Shown: piece after piece, positions 1-6,846 of the stretch
How the letters are laid out: each line of letters opens with the position of its first letter
Position numbering within the stretch: position 1 is the stretch's first letter
Assembly: GCA_016934095.1 (NCBI GenBank)
Contig: JAFGTO010000124.1
Location: forward strand, 1-12,592
Direction: 5' to 3'
DNA: 12,592 nt
Source: Candidatus Glassiibacteriota bacterium
GTDB taxonomy: Bacteria > Gemmatimonadota > Glassbacteria > GWA2-58-10
Position numbers and translations under genes: made by a program
The notes under the pieces: model-generated
What the model was told of the DNA's origin: nothing
The model's database searches: none
The model's input: the letters and a program-made list of their open reading frames with translations, nothing else

Positions 1-594
1 GGAATCTGGCCCAAGTTGAATCCAGACATGCTTAAATCTCTTTGCCACGTCTCTTATTTGTAACCACTCATTGTGAATATGGTATTACTGTTTTGTGGTG
101 CACGATCGGACCGGCGATCAACTGGGGAAAAAAGGAAACGAACAGTGCATAATGACTGAAGTTCCTCTCTTTGACCATTCCTTCATAGGCATCTGCAAGA
201 TAAGCTATCTGCTGAAAAGTGAAGAATGAAATTCCTAAAGGCAGAAAAATCGACGGTGCATGAATGTCGGTGCTGGTAAAGAAAGATTGCGTAGAATGAA
301 GCCGGTGTACTTGTAGTAGAAAAGTAAAAGAAGGTTGACACTGATGCCGATGATGAGAAAAGTTTTTTAAATCCTTGTTGCCTTGGAGATGAGACAGCCC
401 AGTAAAAAGTTAAAGCTGATGGAAAACAGAATAAGCAGCAGATATGGAGGGTTCCAGTAGGAATAGAAAATCAGCGAAGCAAATACCAGAAAGGCGATGG
501 ACGGTTCAACAAGTTTGTAGCGACAAAAAATTCGAAAGCCTGTCCAAGTCAATATTAAAAAGACGAAGATGAAAATATATGAGTTAAAAAGCAT
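1..594 (-). pseudogene. Broken MBOAT-family O-acyltransferase (AlgI-like), 5' part only
   Basis: The reading frame opens with ATG at 592-594 and encodes the N-terminal membrane segments typical of AlgI/DltB-type membrane-bound O-acyltransferases: an MLFNSYIFIFVFL start, then ASLIFYSYWNPPYLLL. It stops at a TAA (367-369). Homology continues in the same frame past that stop (KTFLIIGISVNLLLLFYYKYTGFI), then moves to another frame near position 280. There the conserved segments IFLPLGISFFTFQQIAYLAD and SFFPQLIAGPIVHHKTVIP follow, until a second in-frame stop at 68-70. Further frame disturbance is likely at 1-67. Intact relatives acetylate exported polysaccharides in the inner membrane. The His active-site region would lie beyond the left edge. 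At least three lesions make sequencing error an unlikely sole cause. The family call is firm; the substrate is unknown. No strong ribosome binding site precedes the ATG. Confidence 0.85.
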
Positions 595-1125
595 CTGACG
601 TCTGTCTTAATTCCGTGAAAACCGTTTTAGATAAAACTCAGGATACCATCAATCGGTCCACCCGCTGGATACTGCATCGTATTGATTGGCCTGCGGTACG
701 CTGCCGCGCAGCTGAATTGACCTGCGCAATCCCTTCAAACGTGGTATCCACCTGCATCCTTTCGCTATTCCTCGCGGTAAATCTACCTGTTTCTCAGGGA
801 TGTGTAAAGTTTTTTGTATCCATGGCCGATACTTCTTATTCTCGTCAAGCTATCCAGAAACCTTTAAAGCTGCAAACAGATGCTTCTCGCGTTTTCCAGT
901 ACTTTCAGCTATAGGTTAAAGTTCCTTACTCAACAAGTTCACCTTATCCTGCCCACTGGTAAAGAATCCCGGGATTCCGAACAACCGCGCCAGATGCCAG
1001 ATTCGTTATAATGAGAATCAAGCAGGTCAAACCGTGCCGTCAACCGGTTTTATCACCATTTCCGGGATCGACTGCTTACATTAAGCCCGTTTTCTCAATG
1101 ACCGTGATGGATGGAAGCTGGTCTG
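595..1125. other. Gene-poor stretch, no recognisable gene
   Basis: About 530 bases lie between the broken acyltransferase and the tRNA terminator. Short open frames exist on both strands, the longest a GTG-started 99-codon frame at 615-914 on the plus strand. None has a ribosome binding site or a sequence I recognise. The minus strand shows short basic-rich frames interrupted by stops, which could be remains of a decayed gene, but no family can be named. I see no tRNA fragment, direct repeat or terminal inverted repeat that would mark an integrated element. Confidence 0.5.
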
Positions 1126-1159
1126 AAAAAAGGGCCCGGAAATTATTCCGGACCCTTTC
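1126..1159 (-). terminator. Rho-independent terminator after tRNA-Pro
   Basis: Read on the minus strand, a stem of about 12 base pairs (AAAGGGTCCGGAA paired with TTCCGGGCCCTTT, one mismatch) with a very short loop is followed at once by a run of T (1126-1131). It begins 7 nt past the CCA end of the tRNA. It would end the tRNA transcript and any read-through from the gpsA-merR operon. Confidence 0.85.
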
Positions 1160-1166
1160 ATCTGAC

Positions 1167-1243
1167 TGGTCGGGGCGGCCGGATTTGAACCGGCGACCAC
1201 CGGCCCCCCATGCCGGTGCGCTACCGGGCTGCGCCACGCCCCG
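1167..1243 (-). tRNA. tRNA-Pro (anticodon GGG)
   Basis: A complete 77-nt cloverleaf is readable on the minus strand. The acceptor stem is CGGGGCG/CGCCCCG, the D arm has stem GCGC and loop AGCCCGGTA, the anticodon stem is CCGGC/GCCGG with loop ATGGGGG, and the T arm is GCCGG-TTCAAAT-CCGGC. The discriminator is A and CCA is encoded. The anticodon at loop positions 34-36 is GGG, so it reads proline codons CCC and CCU. It lies 86 nt downstream of the MerR-type gene on the same strand and is followed by a terminator, so it may be cotranscribed or use its own weak promoter at 1293-1320. Confidence 0.97.
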
Positions 1244-1292
1244 AGAATATCCCTGCTGCCTGGCCCGCAAAACCCCTGCAAGCCACCCTACA

Positions 1293-1320
1293 ATTTAAAG
1301 CCGACCCCTGACTAATTCAA
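1293..1320 (-). promoter_or_regulatory. Candidate promoter for tRNA-Pro
   Basis: On the minus strand a TTGAAT -35-like box (1315-1320) is separated by 16 nt from a TTAAAT -10-like box (1293-1298); moving the -10 by one base gives TAAATT with 17-nt spacing. Each box matches consensus at only four of six positions. Its place between the MerR stop and the tRNA fits, but the match is modest and chance is possible. Confidence 0.35.
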
Positions 1321-1329
1321 GGGAAAACC

Positions 1330-1686
1330 TCACCGGCCGAGCACGGATTTCAGCTCGACCAAATCACGGCGAATCTTGCCGAGCAGCTGACGGTTTTTGT
1401 CTTCCTCGGGCAGCGCCTCACCGGTGTCGGTCCCCATGTTTTTCAACAGCTTCAGCTTCCTCTGGGCCCCTTCGATAGTGTATTTCTCGGTATAGAGCAG
1501 GTGCTTGATCAACTGTACAATCTGGATATCGTTCTTGCGGTAGGCCCGGTTGCCGGCCCGGTTCTTGGAAGGGCTGAGGATCTTGAACTGGGACTCCCAG
1601 TAGCGCAGGACATGCGATTTCAGCCCGGTAATCCTGCACACCTCGCTGATTGAATAGTATTCCTTATCGGGAAAATCGTTGGGCAT
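1330..1686 (-). CDS. MerR-type DNA-binding transcriptional regulator
   Basis: This 118-residue protein has a single MerR winged helix-turn-helix at residues 10-78. Recognisable segments are YYSISEVCRITGLKSHVLRYWE (helix-turn-helix and the RYWE turn typical of the family), NRAYRKNDIQIVQLIKHLL (wing and second helix pair) and YTIEGAQRKLKLL. A short charged coiled-coil-like tail follows, with no effector domain and no conserved cysteines for metal binding. That matches the minimal MerR proteins often found beside translation and lipid housekeeping genes rather than metal or drug sensors. It lies 39 nt after gpsA on the same strand and is probably the last protein gene of the operon. ATG is preceded by GGAG at about 5 nt. 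The target genes cannot be inferred from the sequence. Confidence 0.9.
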   Translation of the reverse strand: MPNDFPDKEYYSISEVCRITGLKSHVLRYWESQFKILSPSKNRAGNRAYRKNDIQIVQLIKHLLYTEKYTIEGAQRKLKLLKNMGTDTGEALPEEDKNRQLLGKIRRDLVELKSVLGR

Positions 1687-1725
1687 CTGGACTCCGGTTA
1701 GAAAGGAAACCTCTGCTCCGGCCTG

Positions 1726-2742
1726 TTACCAGCAACAGCCGTCGTCGTACTCCGTTTTCAACTCCCGCTTCATCAGCTCATCCAGGGACTGCCGCACCGA
1801 GCGCCCCTTGAAAAGGATATGGTAGACCTGCTCGGTGATCGGCAGGTGGATCCCGTGCTTAACCGCCAGCAGGTAGGTCGCCTCGGTGGTGCGGATACCC
1901 TCGGCCACGGTGCGCATCTTTGCGGTGATCCCGGCCAGGGATTCACCCCGGCCGATACGCAGCCCTACCTGCCGGTTGCGGCTGAGCTCCCCGGTGCAGG
2001 TAAGCACCAGGTCCCCCAGGCCGGAAATGCCGGAGAAAGTCTCCGGCCTGGAGCCGAGCGCAACTCCGAGCCGCGTGATCTCGACCAGGCCGCGGGTAAT
2101 CAGGGCGGCCCTGGTGTTGTATCCCAGACCCAGACCGTCGATCATACCGGTGGCGATGGCGATCACGTTCTTCAGGGCACCTCCCAGCTCCACTCCGATA
2201 ATATCATCATGCGTATAGACCCGCAAGTAGCTGGTCGAAAAAAGCTCCTGCACCATCCCGGTGGTTTCCCCGTGCTCACCGGCCACAGTCACCACCGTAG
2301 GCTGCTCGCGGGCCACTTCCAGGGCGAAACTCGGGCCGGACAGGGTGGCATGCCGGTACCCCAGCCCTGCGGGCAAAACATCCTGCTCCACCTGGCTCAT
2401 GCGCAGCAGTGTCCCGCTTTCCAGGCCCTTACTGGCATTGACCACAACCACTCCGCTGTTCAGGTGCCCGGCCAGGCCCGAGAGCATGGAGCGCATCACG
2501 TGGCTCGGGCAGACCAGCACCACGACTTCCGCCCCGCGGGCAACCGCGCCCAGGTCCGTATCCGCGCGAAGACTCTCCGCAAGCGCAATCCCCGGCAGGT
2601 AAAGCTCGTTCCGGTGCCTGGCGTTGATATCCTCCGCCACCTCCGGCTCGAAAGCCCAGATGCCGACCTGTTCGGACTTCCCGGCCAGCAGGTCGGCCAG
2701 GGTGGTCCCCCAGCTTCCGGCTCCGATGACCGCGATTCTCAC
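1726..2742 (-). CDS. gpsA: Glycerol-3-phosphate dehydrogenase [NAD(P)+]
   Basis: Cytoplasmic enzyme that reduces dihydroxyacetone phosphate to sn-glycerol 3-phosphate, the backbone of bacterial phospholipids. The 338 residues match the usual family length. The N-terminal Rossmann motif GAGSWG is at residues 7-12. The mid-protein LSGPSFALEVA segment and the catalytic-lysine region GVELGGALKNVIAIATGMIDG follow, then NTRAALITRG and GISGLGDLVLTCTGELSRNR, all hallmarks of GpsA. The start is GTG, which overlaps the plsY stop by 4 nt (GTGA), with GGAG about 8 nt upstream inside plsY; this suggests translational coupling. Its product is the acyl acceptor for PlsY, so the two genes form one biosynthetic unit. 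The C-terminus (DDGCCW) is unusual but lies beyond the conserved core. Confidence 0.98.
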   Translation of the reverse strand: MRIAVIGAGSWGTTLADLLAGKSEQVGIWAFEPEVAEDINARHRNELYLPGIALAESLRADTDLGAVARGAEVVVLVCPSHVMRSMLSGLAGHLNSGVVVVNASKGLESGTLLRMSQVEQDVLPAGLGYRHATLSGPSFALEVAREQPTVVTVAGEHGETTGMVQELFSTSYLRVYTHDDIIGVELGGALKNVIAIATGMIDGLGLGYNTRAALITRGLVEITRLGVALGSRPETFSGISGLGDLVLTCTGELSRNRQVGLRIGRGESLAGITAKMRTVAEGIRTTEATYLLAVKHGIHLPITEQVYHILFKGRSVRQSLDELMKRELKTEYDDGCCW

Positions 2743-3383
2743 TGGTAACTCCTCCCACCCCTGCCGAGCCGCTTCTCCTCACCCCTCAGCAGCCTGGCAA
2801 TGTTTGTCCGATGGGTAAAAACCGTGGCCAGGGCGACAGCGATACTGAAAGCCAGGATGGTTCCGAAACCTGCAAGCTGGCGGCTTACTGTCAGGTAAAC
2901 GAACAGGGGCAGGCTGAAAGCTGCGGCCAGGCTGGCCAGCGAGACTATGCGGAAGAGGGCCATCAGCAACAGCCAGACAGCGAAGCTAAGCCCCAGCGCC
3001 GCCGGACAGATGCCCAGGAACACCCCTGCCGCAGTGGCCACTCCCTTACCGCCCCGAAACCTGAAAAACGGGTTGAAAATATGCCCTGCTACGGCGGCCG
3101 CCCCGGTCAGCATCTGCAGCAGCACCAGGCTCGCGAGGCTCCCGGCTTCCAGGCCGGCCAGCCAGGGTACGGCATACACCGGGGCAAAGCCTTTCAACAC
3201 ATCCAGCCCGAGTACCAGGGCCCCGGCCCCGGGACCCAGCACCCTGAAAGCATTGGTGGCCCCGAGGTTGCCGCTTCCGTGCTGACGGAGGTCGATGCCC
3301 CGGAGCAGGCGGCCTGTCAGGTAGCTGGTGGGAAAAGACCCTGTCAGGTAAGCAGCCAGGATCCACACCGGCCAGTAAGTCAT
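2739..3383 (-). CDS. plsY: Acyl-phosphate:glycerol-3-phosphate acyltransferase
   Basis: Integral inner-membrane enzyme that transfers an acyl chain from acyl-phosphate to glycerol 3-phosphate, giving lysophosphatidic acid. The 214 residues form several hydrophobic segments with the three family motifs between them: GSFPTSYLTGR (near residue 15) leading to GSGNLGATNAFRVLG, then HIFNPFFRFRGGKGVAT in the middle, and THRTNIARLLRGEEKRL near the C-terminus. Length is normal for PlsY. It starts 15 nt after the der stop codon and its end overlaps the gpsA start by 4 nt. The ATG at 3381-3383 is chosen because the first transmembrane segment begins right after it; the ribosome binding site is weak (AGGGAT about 9 nt upstream). 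Its substrate comes from the next gene, gpsA. PlsX, the acyl-phosphate source, is not in the window. Confidence 0.97.
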   Translation of the reverse strand: MTYWPVWILAAYLTGSFPTSYLTGRLLRGIDLRQHGSGNLGATNAFRVLGPGAGALVLGLDVLKGFAPVYAVPWLAGLEAGSLASLVLLQMLTGAAAVAGHIFNPFFRFRGGKGVATAAGVFLGICPAALGLSFAVWLLLMALFRIVSLASLAAAFSLPLFVYLTVSRQLAGFGTILAFSIAVALATVFTHRTNIARLLRGEEKRLGRGGRSYQ

Positions 3384-3398
3384 TGTCTCAATCCCTGG

Positions 3399-4766
3399 TT
3401 AATGGCTCCCTCGCGGCTTGCCGCTGGGAATGCGCCCGCTGTTCGATTCACGCTTGCGAAATACCAGCCTGATCGGCGTGCCGGGAAAAGAGAATTTTTC
3501 CCGGAAACAGCGGCTCAGATAGCGGCGATAAGTCTCGGGTATCTTTTCCGGATAGTTGGAAAAAATAAGGAAGGTGGGGGGAGCCCCCTGAACCTGGGTA
3601 CAGTAGTAAAGGCGAATATGTTTTCCAGAGGCCGTCGGCGGTTGGTTACGGGCCACCGCCTCCTGAAGAACCCGGTTCAAGCCGGCGGTGGGGACAAGCT
3701 CCCGGCGCCCCCTGCCGACCGCCTCCACCAGCTCGAGCAGCTTATGTACCCGCTGGCCGGTTGCCGCGGACATGAACAGTACCGGCACGTGGGCCAGGTG
3801 CGGGTTGTCCCCTTTCAGCTTCTTTTCCAGGGCTGCGGATGTCTTTGACTGCTTTTCCTCCACCAGGTCCCACTTGTTCATCACCAGGATCAGGCTCTTG
3901 CCGTTCAACTCGACAAGGTCGGCGATCCTCAGGTCCTGGCGGCTGACCTTCTGGCGGCTGTCCAGGAGCAGTACCGCCACATCGCAGTTCTCGATACTAT
4001 GGACCGTACGCAGCAGGGTATAGTATTCAACTCCCGGGCTTGTTTTCATCCGCTTGCGCAACCCGGCGGTATCGATCAGCACTATGGTCCGGGAGCGGAA
4101 ACGGATCACCGTATCCACCGGGTCGCGGGTGGTGCCCGGCTGGTCGCTGACCAACATCCTGTCCTTGCCGATCAGCCTGTTGACCAGGGAGCTCTTGCCG
4201 ACATTGGGCTTGCCGATCACCGCCACCCGCACGGCATCATCCGCAATTTCCGGCGAGCGTGCCTGGTAATCGCCCAGGCAGCCGATCACCACGTCCAGCA
4301 AATCCCCGGTACCGGTACCGCGGAGCGCCGAGACCTTGCAGAGGTGCTCGAGGCCCCAGCGGTGGAACTCCTCCGGCGGCACGATAACCTTGGAATCGAT
4401 CTTGTTGACAGCCAGGACCACCGGCTTGCCGGTAACACGCAGCCGCCGGACCAGCTCTTCATCCTCGGCGGTCGGCCCGTCCCTGGAATCGACAACGAAC
4501 AGCAGCAGGTCCGCCTGGGCGATCGCCGCATCCACCTGGGCCGCGATCTCTCCCTCGAACCGCTCCATCACCCGGGAAAGCAGGCCGGCGGTGTCGACCA
4601 GCTCGAACGTCCGGCGGTTCCAATCGACAGTGGCATAGAGACGGTCTCTGGTAACCCCGGGGATACTGTCGGTTATCGCAACGCGGCGGCCGACCAGACG
4701 GTTGAACAGGGTGGATTTGCCCACGTTAGGCCGGCCGACAACGGCGACTATGGGAAGAGGTCTCAC
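3399..4766 (-). CDS. der: Ribosome biogenesis GTPase Der (EngA)
   Basis: Essential GTPase with two tandem G domains that assists 50S ribosomal subunit maturation. In the 455-residue protein the first domain has GRPNVGKST (P-loop, residues 11-19), DTAG (58-61) and NKID (121-124). The second has GKPNVGKSS (185-193), DTAG (232-235) and NKWD near residue 300. The C-terminal third fits the KH-like domain, with LRLYYCTQ-type (here IRLYYCTQVQGAPPTF) and FPGTPIRLVFRKR segments. A short extra tail rich in Ser, Gly and Arg follows. The start is GTG, 18 nt after the SPOR gene's stop, with only a weak ribosome binding site; the P-loop begins about 10 residues in, as in other Der proteins, which supports this start. 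The neighbours DUF512, plsY and gpsA are recurrent partners in other phyla. Confidence 0.98.
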   Translation of the reverse strand: MRPLPIVAVVGRPNVGKSTLFNRLVGRRVAITDSIPGVTRDRLYATVDWNRRTFELVDTAGLLSRVMERFEGEIAAQVDAAIAQADLLLFVVDSRDGPTAEDEELVRRLRVTGKPVVLAVNKIDSKVIVPPEEFHRWGLEHLCKVSALRGTGTGDLLDVVIGCLGDYQARSPEIADDAVRVAVIGKPNVGKSSLVNRLIGKDRMLVSDQPGTTRDPVDTVIRFRSRTIVLIDTAGLRKRMKTSPGVEYYTLLRTVHSIENCDVAVLLLDSRQKVSRQDLRIADLVELNGKSLILVMNKWDLVEEKQSKTSAALEKKLKGDNPHLAHVPVLFMSAATGQRVHKLLELVEAVGRGRRELVPTAGLNRVLQEAVARNQPPTASGKHIRLYYCTQVQGAPPTFLIFSNYPEKIPETYRRYLSRCFREKFSFPGTPIRLVFRKRESNSGRIPSGKPRGSH

Positions 4767-4784
4767 TTATCGACCCATCTACCC

Positions 4785-5219
4785 CTAAAGCCTGACCAGC
4801 CAGATATCGCTTTTATAGGTCTCGGCGATCAAGTCCGCGGCCTCTTTGGCCTTTGCCGGGTTGTCGTACTTGCCGATCCGCACCCGGTACCATCTGCCGG
4901 AAGACAGGTCGGCTTCCTCGACCCGGGAATCATAGCCCTTCCGCTGGTAGAAGGCCGCCAGTTTCTGCGCATCCTCGTAGGTCTCCCAGGCGGCCACCTG
5001 GATAGTGTAGGTGCCCGGTGGCAAAGAAACTTTCTTTACCGGTTCAGGTTTAGGCTCGGGCGGAGGCGCTGGTGCCGGTGGGGGCGCAGGTTCCGGTTCG
5101 GGCTGAACCTGGGCCACAGGCTCCTGCTTCTGCACCGGGGCCGGCGCAGGCTCTTTCTTGCCGCAGGCAATAGAAACGAGCAGCACAGCGAGACAAACGA
5201 TCAGCCAGGGGTGTTTCAT
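4785..5219 (-). CDS. SPOR-domain lipoprotein
   Basis: A 144-residue exported protein. Residues 1-19 are a lipoprotein signal peptide with a hydrophobic core and a lipobox-like LVSIAC, so Cys19 should be lipidated. Residues 20-68 are a low-complexity linker rich in Pro, Ala, Glu and Lys, suited to span part of the periplasm. Residues 69-144 match the SPOR fold: YTIQVAAWETYEDAQKLAAF, then RWYRVRIGKYDNPAKAKEAA, ending in a beta strand. SPOR domains bind glycan strands stripped of stem peptides and often localise proteins to the division septum; a role here in envelope or division is inference. ATG has GGAG 6 nt upstream. It sits between DUF512 (51-nt gap) and der (18-nt gap), so it is in the operon. 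The residue after the lipidated cysteine is Gly, not the Asp inner-membrane retention signal known in enterobacteria. Confidence 0.9.
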   Translation of the reverse strand: MKHPWLIVCLAVLLVSIACGKKEPAPAPVQKQEPVAQVQPEPEPAPPPAPAPPPEPKPEPVKKVSLPPGTYTIQVAAWETYEDAQKLAAFYQRKGYDSRVEEADLSSGRWYRVRIGKYDNPAKAKEAADLIAETYKSDIWLVRL

Positions 5220-5270
5220 GGTCCGCTCCGTTTTAGGGTTACAGTAAGAGCCGATACTGCGCTATCAGGT

Positions 5271-6611
5271 TTAGAGAGACTTCTTGCAGCTAATATTTTT
5301 TCTGCTGCCGCGGTGTTTGTGAATGGACAGCTCTTTCAAGGCCCGGAAAAGACCGGGGGCCACGATGACCGGCGCCGGCTCCAGGGCGCTCCGCAAATGC
5401 TCCAGCGGCATATCGTCGAGAAAGACCCCGTCCGGGTTCAATGCCGCCGCCGGGAGCAGGTACGCATCGGCCGTCGGGCCCTGTTTCAGCGCTTCCAGGA
5501 TATCTCCGCCGGCGAGCAGCCCGGCCACGGTTACCGATTCTCCGAGCAGGCGGTTTTTCACCGCCACGGTTTCGAGCCGGCCGGGGACCAAGCCGTCATA
5601 CCTGGAAACCAGCCCGGCCAGCACCGGGGCGAACAGGGTGCCGGTAACCACCCGGTAGCAGCCGTCGAGGCCCGCCCGCTCGAGGCCCCTGCTGCGGGCA
5701 GCCCGCTTGACCGACTCCATCTCCCTGCGGACCAGGCCCACACCGTTTTCCAGTTGCGGAAAACCCTCGTAAGCCCGGTGCGAGGGAATCTTCCGGCCCG
5801 CCAGCAGGTACAACTCATCAGCGGCGAAAACGAACCTGGAGCCGCGCCGGCTGCGGAAGTGCCTTTGACAGCGATGGATGAGCCGCAGGGTCTTGACAGC
5901 ACCTTCCGCAGACACCGGGTCGAGCCGGTAAAGCCCCCGGCGGTGCCTGGTCAAACCCACCGGGACCACGGCCAGAGAGCGTGCCCCGGGTCCCAGGGCT
6001 TCCAGCCCGGTGATCGTTTTTTCCAGCACCGGCCCATCGTTGATTCCCGGGCAGAGCACCACCTGGAAGTGGAGCTCGACCCCCTGCCCGACCAGCCGCT
6101 CGAGCAGCGGCATTACTTCGGCCCGGGCACAGCCTCCCAGCAGGCGGGCCCGTACTTCCGGGTCGGTAGAATGCACCGAAAAATACAGCGGGCTCAAGCC
6201 CATGCGCACGATCCGTGCGATGTGCCGCTCGCTCAGGTTGGTGCCGGTAATGTAATTGCCCTGCAAAAAACTGTATCTGTAATCCCCGTCCTTGACATAC
6301 AGCGACCGGCGCAAGCCGCGGGGAAGCTGGTCCACGAAGCAGAAAATACATTTGTTGCTGCAGCAACGGACAGCGCCCTCTTCCACCCTGATCCCCAGCG
6401 GCCGGCCGGGTTCGCGAGTAACCCGGCAAACCCTCCTCCCACCCTTGCCCGCGGCCGAGGTCTCTATCTCGAGAACTTCCTCTGCCACTGCAAAATGAAA
6501 ATCGAGGAAATCCTCCACAGCCTCGCCGTTGACCCTGGTAATCCTGTCGCCGACAACCAGGCCGGCCGCACCGGCAGGCGAGGACTTTTCCATTTCTACC
6601 ACTGTAACCAT
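5271..6611 (-). CDS. DUF512 family protein: PDZ plus radical-SAM-like iron-sulfur protein
   Basis: A 446-residue protein with the family's usual architecture. A PDZ-like N-terminus covers residues 1-50 (SPAGAAGLVVGDRITRVNG). A cysteine cluster CSNKCIFCF (Cys84, Cys88, Cys91; CX3CX2C) follows, the radical-SAM [4Fe-4S] signature, leading into FVDQLPRGLR. Next come DGDYRYSFLQGNYITGTNL and the conserved GVELHFQVVLCPGINDG. The C-terminal DUF512 domain holds PSHRAYEGFPQLENGVG and a Rossmann-like segment. No reaction has been established for the family as far as I know. It is the first gene of the operon ahead of SPOR, der, plsY and gpsA. ATG at 6609-6611 is chosen because the PDZ strand starts immediately after it; no Shine-Dalgarno is visible, and the promoter lies only about 16-44 nt upstream. 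Confidence 0.93.
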   Translation of the reverse strand: MVTVVEMEKSSPAGAAGLVVGDRITRVNGEAVEDFLDFHFAVAEEVLEIETSAAGKGGRRVCRVTREPGRPLGIRVEEGAVRCCSNKCIFCFVDQLPRGLRRSLYVKDGDYRYSFLQGNYITGTNLSERHIARIVRMGLSPLYFSVHSTDPEVRARLLGGCARAEVMPLLERLVGQGVELHFQVVLCPGINDGPVLEKTITGLEALGPGARSLAVVPVGLTRHRRGLYRLDPVSAEGAVKTLRLIHRCQRHFRSRRGSRFVFAADELYLLAGRKIPSHRAYEGFPQLENGVGLVRREMESVKRAARSRGLERAGLDGCYRVVTGTLFAPVLAGLVSRYDGLVPGRLETVAVKNRLLGESVTVAGLLAGGDILEALKQGPTADAYLLPAAALNPDGVFLDDMPLEHLRSALEPAPVIVAPGLFRALKELSIHKHRGSRKNISCKKSL

Positions 6612-6626
6612 GTATTTGCTTTCATT

Positions 6627-6655
6627 ACTATACCCCAGACAAACTGGACAGTCAA
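6627..6655 (-). promoter_or_regulatory. Sigma-70-like promoter of the DUF512-der-plsY-gpsA operon
   Basis: On the minus strand TTGACT (6650-6655), a 17-nt spacer and TATAGT (6627-6632) each match consensus at five of six positions with optimal spacing. Start of transcription about 7 nt beyond the -10 would fall near 6620, leaving only about 9 nt before the ATG at 6611. That fits the absence of a ribosome binding site for the DUF512 gene. Confidence 0.75.
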
Positions 6656-6740
6656 GAAAATAGTCTGTTTAAGCCGGTATGCTGACTTGCAGACTTGAAT
6701 TGACCGGATAGCGAAGATAAATAATCAAAAACAGCTTGAC

Positions 6741-6782
6741 AATCGAAGACTCTCCCCGGCTTGCTGCGGAACACCTTCGATT
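6741..6782. terminator. Inverted repeat, possible terminator of the propeller gene
   Basis: AATCGAAG (6741-6748) and CTTCGATT (6775-6782) are a perfect 8-bp inverted repeat with a 26-nt loop that can pair weakly within itself. It lies about 65 nt past the stop of the propeller gene. On the minus strand five T follow about 9 nt later (6727-6731). That is too far for a textbook terminator, so the call is tentative. Confidence 0.35.
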
Positions 6783-6846
6783 TAAGAGAGTTAAGCCGTT
6801 TTCAGATGGAATGATTCTACGGGAGAGGTACTCGAAGGCGGCGAGG

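Noticed and set aside
615..914. A GTG-started 99-codon plus-strand frame in the gene-poor stretch
   Set aside because: No ribosome binding site, no recognisable family, and a region that looks decayed; kept only as part of the unassigned stretch.
1007..1012. A TATAAT hexamer on the plus strand
   Set aside because: The -35 position is a G+C-rich sequence without similarity to TTGACA, and there is no downstream gene on that strand.
1819..2748. A 309-codon open frame on the plus strand
   Set aside because: Antisense to gpsA, with a composition typical of an opposite-strand shadow.
2811..3848. A 345-codon open frame on the plus strand
   Set aside because: Antisense to plsY and der, both recognised by family motifs.
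3999..6698. An 899-codon open frame on the plus strand
   Set aside because: It lies fully antisense to der, the SPOR lipoprotein and DUF512, which are recognised with intact motifs. The translation is rich in Gly, Arg, Gln, His and Pro with no recognisable domain, as expected when G+C-rich codon use removes stops from an opposite frame.
6735..6740. A TTGACA hexamer on the plus strand, considered as a promoter
   Set aside because: No -10 box follows at suitable spacing and no plus-strand gene lies downstream.
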